From: Streptomyces sp. NBC_00223
GTDB lineage: Bacteria > Actinomycetota > Actinomycetes > Streptomycetales > Streptomycetaceae
NCBI RefSeq assembly: GCF_036199905.1
Contig: NZ_CP108109.1
Span: 1,488,001 to 1,552,000 of the forward strand
DNA: 64,000 nt
Direction of reading: 5' to 3'
In this document: piece after piece, positions 38,571 to 46,039 of the stretch
Layout of the letters: every line of letters begins with the position of its first letter
Position numbering within the stretch: position 1 is the first letter of the stretch
Notes under the pieces: model-generated
Databases searched by the model: none
Told to the model about the DNA's origin: nothing
The model's input: only the letters and a program-made list of their open reading frames with translations
Position numbers and translations under genes: made by a program

Positions 38571-39545
38571 ATGCGACCCCACGCGCTTCTGACCCTGCCC
38601 GCAGCAGCCGCACTCCTCGCCGCCGGCCTGGTGGCCTACGCCGCGCCCGCCGGCGCCGCGGGCACCGGCGCCGCGGGCACCGTCGAGGTCACCACGGCCA
38701 AAGAGCTCAAGGCCGCGCTGACCGACGCGGCCCCCGGCCAGACCATCCACCTCGCCGACGGCACCTACACCGGCAACTTCAAGGTGACCGTCTCCGGTAC
38801 AGCGTCCTCCCGGATCACGCTCACCGGCTCGTCGCAGGCGATCCTCACCTCCTCCGGCGGCTACGGACTCTATCTGAACGGCGCGAGCTACTGGACGGTC
38901 CACGGTCTGACCGTCACCGGCGGCCAGAAGGGGATCGTCACCGACACCGCCGCCCATGTGGTGATCGACTCGGTGACCGTGCACGGCCTCCAGATGGAGG
39001 GGGTGCACTTCCGCAACTCCAGCACCGACGCCGTGATCGAGAACTCATGGATCTACGACACCGGGCTGGAGCGGCCCGGCTACGGCGAGGGCGTCTACGT
39101 CGGCACCGCCAACACGCTCTCCGACAACAGCGACCGGGCGCAGATCCTGAACAACGTCATCGGGCCCAACGTCGGCGCCGAGAACATCGACCTCAAGGAA
39201 GGCACCACGGGCGGGCTGGTCTCCGGCAACACCTTCGACGGCAGCGGGCTGAGCATGACCAACTTCGACGACTCATGGGTGGACGTGAAGGGCAACAACT
39301 ACACGATCACCGGCAACCACGGCACCCACACGCTCAACGACGGCTACCAGACGCACACCCAGCAGCCCGGCTGGGGCTGCGGCACGGTCTTCCGGGACAA
39401 CGTCTCGGACCTGACCGGCGCCACGGGCGCGACCCAGTACGGCGTCTACGTCACCAACTACAGCAGCGGCTGCCCCACCACGGTCTACAGCTCCAACACG
39501 GTGACCGGCGGCCACGGTCTGACCAATATCGCCGTCACCCCCTGA
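38571..39545 (+). CDS. Secreted right-handed parallel beta-helix protein
   Basis: A 324-residue exported protein. The signal peptide (MRPHALLTLPAAAALLAAGL, cleavage probably after AGA near residue 29) is followed by repeated short strands of the pectate-lyase/NosD type: FKVTVSGTASSRITLTGS, YWTVHGLTVTGGQKGIV, THGVHFRN-like and AQILNNVIGPNVGAENIDL turns. Asn ladders such as NNYTITGNHG support a beta-helix. A polysaccharide lyase or carbohydrate-binding role is likely, but no catalytic triad is clear. The start ATG at 38571 follows GAAAGG. It ends before a strong terminator and faces rpsA. Confidence 0.85.
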   Translation: MRPHALLTLPAAAALLAAGLVAYAAPAGAAGTGAAGTVEVTTAKELKAALTDAAPGQTIHLADGTYTGNFKVTVSGTASSRITLTGSSQAILTSSGGYGLYLNGASYWTVHGLTVTGGQKGIVTDTAAHVVIDSVTVHGLQMEGVHFRNSSTDAVIENSWIYDTGLERPGYGEGVYVGTANTLSDNSDRAQILNNVIGPNVGAENIDLKEGTTGGLVSGNTFDGSGLSMTNFDDSWVDVKGNNYTITGNHGTHTLNDGYQTHTQQPGWGCGTVFRDNVSDLTGATGATQYGVYVTNYSSGCPTTVYSSNTVTGGHGLTNIAVTP

Positions 39546-39636
39546 GGACCTGACGAGCCGATGACCTGACAGCCTGCCGACCGCCGGAACGCACGGCAAG
39601 GACCACCCGAACACACCGCAGGTCAACCCGAACGCA

Positions 39637-39676
39637 CCGCGGGCCCGCCTCCCCCGAAGGGGAAGCGGGCCCGCGG
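39637..39676. terminator. Bidirectional terminator between beta-helix gene and rpsA
   Basis: CCGCGGGCCCGC (39637-39648) pairs with GCGGGCCCGCGG (39665-39676); after one mismatch an inner TCCCC/GGGGA stem surrounds a CGAA loop. It lies between two convergent genes and can serve both. Confidence 0.85.
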
Positions 39677-39704
39677 TCACACAGCGTGCCTCAGCGGCGC
39701 GCGA

Positions 39705-41207
39705 TCAGCTCTGGCCGCCGGCCAGCTTCTCGCGCAGGGCCGCCAGGGCCTCGTCGGAGGCCAGGGCACCGGAGGTGTCGTCCGACTCCGAGGAGTACGA
39801 ACCGCCACCGCCCGCACCCGCACCGGCCGACGGAGTCGCGGAGCCGGCCTCGGCCGCCGCCTGCTCGTCCGCCTCGCGGGACTTGATGACCTGCGCCTGG
39901 TGCTGCTCGAAGCGGGTCTGGGCCGTGGCGTACTGGCCTTCCCACTCCTCGCGCTGCTTCTCGTACCCCTCGAGCCAGTCGTTGGTCTCGGGGTCGAAGC
40001 CCTCGGGGTAGATGTAGTTCCCCTGGTCGTCGTACGACGCGGCCATGCCGTACAGGGTCGGGTCGAACTCGACCGAGGCCGGGTCCGAGCCGAACGACTC
40101 GTTGGCCTGCTTGAGCGACAGCGAGATACGGCGGCGCTCCAGGTCGATGTCGATGACCTTGACGAAGATCTCGTCGTTGACCTGGACGACCTGCTCCGGG
40201 ATCTCCACGTGGCGCTCGGCCAGCTCGGAGATGTGCACCAGGCCCTCGATGCCCTCGTCGACACGCACGAACGCGCCGAACGGGACGAGCTTGGTGACCT
40301 TGCCGGGGACGACCTGCCCGATCTGGTGGGTCCGGGCGAACTGCTGCCACGGGTCTTCCTGGGTCGCCTTCAGCGACAGGGAGACACGCTCGCGGTCCAT
40401 GTCGACGTCCAGAACCTCGACCGTGACCTCCTGGCCGACCTCGACAACCTCGGACGGGTGGTCGATGTGCTTCCAGGACAGCTCCGAGACGTGCACCAGA
40501 CCGTCGACACCGCCGAGGTCCACGAACGCGCCGAAGTTGACGATGGAGGAGACGACGCCGGAGCGCACCTGACCCTTCTGCAGGGTGGTGAGGAAGGTCT
40601 GACGGACCTCGCTCTGGGTCTGCTCCAGCCAGGCACGGCGGGACAGGACCACATTGTTGCGGTTCTTGTCCAGCTCGATGATCTTCGCCTCGAGCTCCTT
40701 GCCCACGTAGGGCTGGAGGTCGCGCACGCGGCGCATCTCGACGAGCGAGGCGGGCAGGAAGCCACGGAGGCCGATGTCGAGGATGAGACCACCCTTGACG
40801 ACCTCGATGACGGTACCGGTGACGATGCCGTCCTCTTCCTTGATCTTCTCGATCGTGCCCCACGCGCGCTCGTACTGCGCACGCTTCTTCGAGAGGATCA
40901 GGCGGCCTTCCTTGTCCTCCTTCTGGAGAACCAGGGCCTCGATCTCATCGCCCACGGCGACGACCTCGTTGGGGTCGACGTCGTGCTTGATGGAGAGTTC
41001 GCGGGAGGGGATGACACCTTCGGTCTTGTAACCGATGTCGAGCAGGACCTCGTCCCGGTCGACCTTCACGATGACGCCGTCGACGATGTCGCCGTCGTTG
41101 AAGTACTTGATCGTCTCGTCGATCGCGGCGAGGAAGGCTTCCTCGTTGCCGATGTCGTTGACCGCCACCTGCGGGGTGGTACGAGGGGCCTCGGTGCTGC
41201 TCGTCAT
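39705..41207 (-). CDS. rpsA: 30S ribosomal protein S1
   Basis: A 500-residue S1 with four S1 RNA-binding domains, at about residues 39-107, 125-190, 211-279 and 296-365. Typical strands are GDIVDGVIVKVDRDEVLLDI, VGTVIEVVKGG-type turns and KGQVRSGVVSSIVNFGAFVD. The last 130 residues are Glu/Gln-rich and then Ser/Gly-rich, as in actinobacterial S1. It helps mRNA bind the 30S subunit. The ATG at 41207 has a GGAAAGGACTC-type leader end nearby. A consensus promoter lies 164 bp upstream, leaving a leader of about 157 nt. Confidence 0.98.
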   Translation of the reverse strand: MTSSTEAPRTTPQVAVNDIGNEEAFLAAIDETIKYFNDGDIVDGVIVKVDRDEVLLDIGYKTEGVIPSRELSIKHDVDPNEVVAVGDEIEALVLQKEDKEGRLILSKKRAQYERAWGTIEKIKEEDGIVTGTVIEVVKGGLILDIGLRGFLPASLVEMRRVRDLQPYVGKELEAKIIELDKNRNNVVLSRRAWLEQTQSEVRQTFLTTLQKGQVRSGVVSSIVNFGAFVDLGGVDGLVHVSELSWKHIDHPSEVVEVGQEVTVEVLDVDMDRERVSLSLKATQEDPWQQFARTHQIGQVVPGKVTKLVPFGAFVRVDEGIEGLVHISELAERHVEIPEQVVQVNDEIFVKVIDIDLERRRISLSLKQANESFGSDPASVEFDPTLYGMAASYDDQGNYIYPEGFDPETNDWLEGYEKQREEWEGQYATAQTRFEQHQAQVIKSREADEQAAAEAGSATPSAGAGAGGGGSYSSESDDTSGALASDEALAALREKLAGGQS

Positions 41208-41370
41208 TAGGGAAAGGACTCCGGTACGGACAGTAAGTCGTAGGTACTGCTACGCCGGGAACCCTTTTCGCTCCTGCCGAATTCCTGACAGCCGCTAGGC
41301 CGAAGGGTCTGCAACAGTATCGAGCACAGCCTGCTCCGTCTGAGGCGCGCAGGCTCGCAGCGCAACTTGT

Positions 41371-41399
41371 AGCATACGGGGGCAGCCGGGCACGGTCAA
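41371..41399 (-). promoter_or_regulatory. Consensus housekeeping promoter for rpsA
   Basis: On the minus strand TTGACC (41399-41394) is followed after exactly 17 bp by TATGCT (41376-41371), a very good match to the principal sigma factor (HrdB) consensus. The expected transcript start is near 41364, giving a 5' leader of about 157 nt before the rpsA ATG. Confidence 0.8.
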
Positions 41400-41489
41400 T
41401 GCACGAAGAGCACACCGGGCGCGTAACGAACCAAACCGGCGCAAGTCACCCGACCGCAGGTCTCATCAGAGAGTACGACGACTGCCGCG

Positions 41490-42308
41490 ATGATCCAAGG
41501 ACCCGAACCCGAAGCGACCCGGCGTGCGGCCGGAGCGACCGAGAGCAGCACGGCCAATCGCCGCTGGTGGGACCGGAACGCCGACGAGTACCAGCGCGAG
41601 CACGGCGACTTCCTGGGCGACGACCGTTTCGTCTGGGGCCCCGAGGGCCTGGACGAGGCGGACGCCGGGCTGCTCGGGCCCGCGGGGAGCCTCAAGGACC
41701 TGTCCGTGCTGGAGATCGGCGCCGGCGCCGCCCAGTGCTCGCGCTGGCTGGCCGCCCAGGGTGCGCGTCCGGTCGCCCTCGACCTCTCGCACCGCCAGCT
41801 CCAGCACGCCCGGCGGCTCGCCGAGGAGCAGCCCGGCACCGTCGTCCCCCTGGTGCAGGCCGACGCCGGGACGCTGCCGTTCGCCGACGCCTCCTTCGAC
41901 CTGGCCTGTTCCGCGTACGGCGCGCTGCCCTTCGTCGCGGACACCGCCCGGGTGCACCGCGAGGTACGGCGGGTGCTGCGGCCCGGCGGGCGCTGGGTCT
42001 TCTCGGTCACCCACCCGATCCGCTGGGCGTTCCCCGACGAGCCGGGCCCCGAGGGGCTGACCGCCGCCACCTCCTACTTCGACCGCACGCCCTACGTCGA
42101 GCAGGACGACCGGGGCCTCGCCGTCTACGTCGAGCACCACCGCACGCTGGGCGACCGGGTCCGCGAGATCGCCGCGGCGGGCCTGCGGCTGGTCGACCTG
42201 GTCGAGCCCGAGTGGCCGTCCTGGAACGAGCAGGAGTGGGGCGGCTGGTCCCCCCTGCGCGGCGCCCTGCTGCCGGGCACGGCGATCTTCGTCTGCGCCG
42301 CGCCGTGA
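41490..42308 (+). CDS. Class I SAM-dependent methyltransferase
   Basis: A 272-residue methyltransferase. Motif I is VLEIGAGAAQCSRWLA (from about residue 73), the acidic loop PVALDLSHRQLQHAR follows, then LVQADAGTLPFADASFDLAC and LRPGGRWVFSVTHP, giving a complete Rossmann-type SAM site. The substrate is unknown; similarity is to the UbiE/small-molecule group. The start ATG at 41490 has a weak GCCGCG upstream and no good ribosome binding site, so another in-frame start is possible. The stop TGA overlaps a GTG that opens a long repetitive frame (see 42305-42898). Confidence 0.9.
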   Translation: MIQGPEPEATRRAAGATESSTANRRWWDRNADEYQREHGDFLGDDRFVWGPEGLDEADAGLLGPAGSLKDLSVLEIGAGAAQCSRWLAAQGARPVALDLSHRQLQHARRLAEEQPGTVVPLVQADAGTLPFADASFDLACSAYGALPFVADTARVHREVRRVLRPGGRWVFSVTHPIRWAFPDEPGPEGLTAATSYFDRTPYVEQDDRGLAVYVEHHRTLGDRVREIAAAGLRLVDLVEPEWPSWNEQEWGGWSPLRGALLPGTAIFVCAAP

Positions 42309-42898
42309 GAGCGCCCTCGGCGGGCGGCCCGATCAGTCGCAGCGCGGGCGGCGTGAGCCGACCCGACCCGGGCGGTACGGACACCGCCGCGGGCGGTACG
42401 GGCTCTGCGTCAGCCGACGCGAATCGGCTCGCGGGCGGCGGGGACGGGCTCACCACAGGCGGTACGGGCCTGTTGTCTGGCCCCGGCGGCCTCGGCGGAC
42501 CCGTCCCCGGCGGCGTGAGCCGACCCGACCCGGGCGGTACGGACACCGCCGCGGCCGGTACGGACTCCGCGTCAGCCGACGCGAATCGGCCCGCGCGCGG
42601 CAGGGCCGGACTCACCACAGGCCGTACCGGCCTGCCCGGCCCCAGATGCCTCCGCAAACGCGTCTCCGGCGGCGTGAGCCGACCCGGCGCGGGCGGTGCG
42701 AACTCCGGCACGGCCGATACGGGCTCCGCGTCAGCCGACGCGAATCGGCCCGCGCGCGTCGGGGCCAGGCTCACCGCAGGCGGTACCGGCCTGCCCGCCC
42801 CCGGCGGCGTGAGTCGACCCCGCTCGGGCGGTGCGGGACCGGGCGGCGCGCACGGCTTGGCTGCGCCCGGTGTCGGCGGGGTCGCGTGGGCGGGGTGA
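42305..42898 (+). CDS. Candidate repetitive Gly/Ser/Ala-rich protein (low confidence)
   Basis: An open frame of 198 codons starts at a GTG overlapping the stop of the methyltransferase (GTGA, 42305-42308) and ends with a TGA that overlaps the GTG start of hrpB (GTGA, 42895-42898). It encodes a low-complexity protein of about 197 residues with repeats such as GGVSRPDPGGTDTAA and SASADANRPA. The repeat units are 162, 159 and 135 bp, all multiples of three, which keeps the frame open. No domain or signal peptide is seen and third-position GC is lower than in neighbours. It may be only a GC-driven frame across intergenic repeats. Confidence 0.3.
   Translation: MRAPSAGGPISRSAGGVSRPDPGGTDTAAGGTGSASADANRLAGGGDGLTTGGTGLLSGPGGLGGPVPGGVSRPDPGGTDTAAAGTDSASADANRPARGRAGLTTGRTGLPGPRCLRKRVSGGVSRPGAGGANSGTADTGSASADANRPARVGARLTAGGTGLPAPGGVSRPRSGGAGPGGAHGLAAPGVGGVAWAG
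42349..42860. repeat. Array of imperfect 135-162 bp direct repeats between methyltransferase and hrpB
   Basis: Units start at GCGTGAGCCGACCC-type anchors at 42351, 42513, 42672 and 42807, so spacings are 162, 159 and 135 bp. Shared blocks are GGCGGTACGGACACCGCCGC, GCGTCAGCCGACGCGAATCG and CTCACCACAGGC. Similarity between units is high at these blocks and lower between them. Apart from the candidate repetitive frame described separately, the 586 bp from 42309 to 42894 contain no gene. Confidence 0.8.
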
Positions 42899-45504
42899 GC
42901 GGGCGGCCCGGCGTGGGTGGGGTGATCGGGGCGGCGCTGCGGGCCGAGGGGCGGCGGCTGCCGGTCGCGTCCGTCGTACCCGACCTGCTGGCCGCGCTCG
43001 ACTCCCACGGCGCCGCCGTGCTGGCGGCGCCGACCGGCACCGGCAAGACCACCCTCGTACCGCTCCTACTGGCCGATGCCGCCGACGGCATCGGACGGGT
43101 GGTGGTCGCCGAGCCGCGCCGGATGGCCGCGCGGGCCGCCGCCCGGCGGATGGCGTGGCTGCTGGGCGAGCCGGTCGGCGGCACGGTCGGCTTCACCGTG
43201 CGCGGCGAGCGGCGGGTCTCGGACCGTACGGCCGTGGAGGTCGTCACCACCGGCGTACTGCTCCAGCGGCTCCAGCGCGACCCCGAACTGGCCGGCGTCG
43301 GCACGGTGATGCTCGACGAGTGCCACGAACGCCATCTCGACGCCGACACCGCGATGGCCTTCCTGCTGGACGTACGGGCCGCCCTGCGGCCGGAACTGCG
43401 GCTCGTCGCCGCTTCTGCCACGACCGACACGGCGGCCTGGGCGGCGCTGGTCGGCGGCCCGGTGGTCGAGGCCGCGGACGTACTGCACCCGGTCGCCGTA
43501 CGGTGGGCGCCGCCGGACCGGCCGGTCCGCCCGCCGCACGGCATGCGCGTCGACCCCGCGCTGCTCGACCACGTGGCGGCGACCGTACGGCGGGCGCTGC
43601 GCGAGCACGACGGGGACGTGCTGTGCTTTCTGCCCGGGACCGGGGAGATCGCCCGGGTGGCCGGGCTGCTCGGGTCCGGGCTCGGCGCGGACGTGCTGCA
43701 ACTGCACGGGCGGGCGCCGGCCGCCGTACAGGACGCGGCGCTCGCGCCCGGCGAGCGGCGGCGCGTACTGCTGGCGACGTCGGTGGCCGAGTCCAGCCTG
43801 ACCGTGCCCGGGGTGCGGGTCGTGGTGGACAGCGGGCTGGCCCGGGAGCCGCGTACCGACCACGCGCGCGGCCTGGGCGCGCTGACCACCGTACGGGTCT
43901 CGCGGGCCGCCGCCGATCAGCGCGCCGGACGGGCCGGGCGGGAGGCGCCCGGTACGGTCTACCGCTGCTGGACCGAGGCCGAGCAGGCCCGGCTGCCGCG
44001 CAGGCCCGCGCCCGAGATCGCGCTCGCCGATCTGACCTCCTTCGCGTTGCAGGCCGCGTGCTGGGGCGACCCGGACGCCTCGGGCCTGGGCCTGCTCGAC
44101 CCGCCGCCGCCCGGTGCGATGGCCGCCGCCCGCGCCACGCTGCTCGGCCTCGGCGCGGTCGACGCGTCCGGCCGCGCGCTGGACCGGGGGCGGCGGCTGG
44201 CCCGGATCGGGGTGCACCCGCGGCTGGCCCGGGCGCTGCTGGACGCGGCCGACGCGGTCGGCCCGACCCGCGCCGCCGAGCTGACCGCGCTGCTCAGCGA
44301 GGAGCTGCCCGCGTCGTACGGCCCCGATCTGACCGCCGCGTGGCGTACGGCCCGCCGCGCCGACGACCCCTACGCGACGCGCTGGCGCGCCGAGACCCGC
44401 CGCCTGGAGTCCTCCTCGCGCCCCAAGAACCTGCGGGGATCCGACTCACCCGGTGAAGGCGGGCCGGGGTCGGGGCGGCCCGGCGACACGGCAGGGGCCG
44501 GACGGACCGGGGGCGGCGCGGGCGCCGGCCGGGGGCTCGGTGACGACGCTGCCGCGGGGCTCGTCGTGGCGTTGGCGTTTCCGGAGCGGGTGGCGCGGCG
44601 GCGCGGGGCCGGGGTGTATCTGATGGCGGGCGGGACCGCCGCCGAGGTCGGGCCGGGGTTCGGGGACGCCGAGTGGATCGCGGTGGCGGTCGCCGACCGA
44701 GGGGTGGGGAAGGCGGCGGCCCGGGTACGGGTGGCGGCCGTCATCGACGAGCGGACCGCGCGGCAGGCCGCCGCCGGCCTGCTGGAGTCGTACGAGGAGG
44801 TGCGGTGGGCCCAGGGCGACGTGGTGGCCCGCCGGGTGGAACGGCTGGGGGCGATCGAGCTGGCCTCGGCCCCACTGCGCCGGGCCGACCCGGAACTCGT
44901 ACGGGCCGCCCTGGTCGAGGGCCTGCGCGCGGAGGGTACGGGGCGGCTGCGGTGGTCGCGCGAGGCCCGGGACCTGCGGCTGCGGATGGAGTTCGTCCGG
45001 CGGGTGCTCGGCGATCCGTGGCCGGACGTGTCGGAGGAGGCACTGCTCGCGCGGGCCGAACAGTGGCTCGGCGGCGAACTGGCGTCGGCGCGGCGCCGGG
45101 CGGACCTGGAACGGATCGACGCCGGGGCCGCGTTGAACCGGCTGCTCCCGTGGGCGAGCGGCGCGGCCGGGCGGTTCGGGGAGTTGGCGCCGGAGCGGAT
45201 CGAGGTGCCCAGCGGCTCGCGGGTCCGGGTCGACTACAGCGGCGAGCAGCCCGTACTGGCCGTGAAACTCCAGGAGTTGTTCGGGCTTCGGGAGACCCCG
45301 CGGGTGGCGGGCGTACCGGTGCTCGTCCATCTGCTGTCGCCCGCGGGGCGGCCCGCGGCCGTGACGGCGGACCTGGCGTCCTTCTGGCGCGAGGGGTATC
45401 GGGCGGTGCGGGCCGAACTGCGCGGCCGCTACCCCCGGCACCCGTGGCCCGAGGACCCCTCGACGGCGGCCCCGACCCGCCACGTCAAGGCCCGCGGCCG
45501 CTGA
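42895..45504 (+). CDS. hrpB: ATP-dependent helicase HrpB (DEAH family)
   Basis: An 869-residue DExH helicase. Walker A APTGTGKTT is at about residues 45-53, motif II DECH at 141-144 (LDECHERHLD), and motif VI-like QRAGRAGREAPG follows. The HrpB-type C-terminal domain is present (for example GSRVRVDYSGEQPVLAVKLQELFG). The frame is open upstream through the repeat array; the GTG at 42895 (VSGRPGVGGVIGAALRAEGR) is the most plausible start, and GTG at 42913 is an alternative. The cellular role of HrpB in bacteria is poorly defined. It is convergent with the lytic transglycosylase gene. Confidence 0.92.
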   Translation: MSGRPGVGGVIGAALRAEGRRLPVASVVPDLLAALDSHGAAVLAAPTGTGKTTLVPLLLADAADGIGRVVVAEPRRMAARAAARRMAWLLGEPVGGTVGFTVRGERRVSDRTAVEVVTTGVLLQRLQRDPELAGVGTVMLDECHERHLDADTAMAFLLDVRAALRPELRLVAASATTDTAAWAALVGGPVVEAADVLHPVAVRWAPPDRPVRPPHGMRVDPALLDHVAATVRRALREHDGDVLCFLPGTGEIARVAGLLGSGLGADVLQLHGRAPAAVQDAALAPGERRRVLLATSVAESSLTVPGVRVVVDSGLAREPRTDHARGLGALTTVRVSRAAADQRAGRAGREAPGTVYRCWTEAEQARLPRRPAPEIALADLTSFALQAACWGDPDASGLGLLDPPPPGAMAAARATLLGLGAVDASGRALDRGRRLARIGVHPRLARALLDAADAVGPTRAAELTALLSEELPASYGPDLTAAWRTARRADDPYATRWRAETRRLESSSRPKNLRGSDSPGEGGPGSGRPGDTAGAGRTGGGAGAGRGLGDDAAAGLVVALAFPERVARRRGAGVYLMAGGTAAEVGPGFGDAEWIAVAVADRGVGKAAARVRVAAVIDERTARQAAAGLLESYEEVRWAQGDVVARRVERLGAIELASAPLRRADPELVRAALVEGLRAEGTGRLRWSREARDLRLRMEFVRRVLGDPWPDVSEEALLARAEQWLGGELASARRRADLERIDAGAALNRLLPWASGAAGRFGELAPERIEVPSGSRVRVDYSGEQPVLAVKLQELFGLRETPRVAGVPVLVHLLSPAGRPAAVTADLASFWREGYRAVRAELRGRYPRHPWPEDPSTAAPTRHVKARGR

Positions 45505-45529
45505 CGCCCTCCGGGCCGGGGACCGGGCC

Positions 45530-45570
45530 GGGGCCGGGGCCGGGGCCGGGGCCGGGGCCGGGGCCGGGGC
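45530..45570. repeat. GGGGCC hexanucleotide run after hrpB
   Basis: Six complete GGGGCC units and a partial seventh run from 45530 to 45570, starting 25 bp after the hrpB stop. Such runs can form G-quadruplexes on the plus strand DNA or RNA. The sequence lies in the probable 3' untranslated region of hrpB. Confidence 0.9.
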
Positions 45571-45626
45571 TCAGGTTCGGTCCGCCGCCGACCGAGCCGG
45601 TCCGGGGCTCAGGTTCGTAAGACCCT

Positions 45627-45840
45627 CTCACGAACGTGAATGGGCGACGCCCGGCGCCGACGGCGGCCCTTACGTCCGTGACAGCCTCTAACAAACGCGA
45701 AGGCTCACAACGCGCACACCAGCGGCGCCTCTCACGTCCGTGAGACCCCCTCACAAACGCGAGCGGGCCACACCCAGCCCGCGGACGGCAGCCCTCACAT
45801 ACGTGACACCCTCTAACAAACGCGAGCAGTCACAACGCGT
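45627..45840. repeat. Array of TCACG-NN-CGTGA dyads with 62-63 bp period
   Basis: The 535-bp gap between convergent hrpB and the lytic transglycosylase gene (45505-46039) holds no gene. Motif A, TCACG-NN-CGTGA, occurs perfectly at 45628 (TCACGAACGTGA) and 45732 (TCACGTCCGTGA), and with one or two changes at 45670 and 45795. Spacings are 42, 62 and 63 bp. In the last three copies a second motif, TNACAAACGCGA, starts exactly 19 bp after motif A (45689, 45751, 45814). Two copies add TCACAACGCG 16 bp later. This is an ordered array of operator-like dyads; its function is unknown. Confidence 0.7.
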
Positions 45841-45860
45841 TCCGCGCCCACGCGGGGAGC

Positions 45861-45918
45861 GCCCCGCCAAGGGCGCTGGGGGGTACCCCCGGGCGAAGCC
45901 CGGGGGAGGAACTGCGCG
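45861..45918. repeat. Streptomyces-type intergenic repeat with GGTACC palindrome
   Basis: This element has a GGGCGCTGGGGGGTACCCCC block, a CCCGGGCGAAGCCCGGG hairpin and the end GAGGAACTGCGCG. It is a close copy of the long arm at 14068-14121 in reverse orientation. It lies near the end of the hrpB-lytic transglycosylase convergent gap and can form strong hairpins, so it may terminate transcription from both sides. Confidence 0.75.
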
Positions 45919-46039
45919 AGCAACCCGCCACCACCCGGTGGGCCGAAAACCGCCGCGAGCGGCCCGGCGAGCGGCCCGGCGCAGCCGCACCGCGGCTGAC
46001 TGCGCCGTCCCCCGGGCGCGCCGCAGGCGGAACCGGGCC

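Noticed and set aside
45627..45840. CRISPR array, because the 62-63 bp period is similar to repeat plus spacer
   Set aside because: The repeated parts differ at several positions between copies, the would-be spacers share sequence, and no cas gene is in the window.
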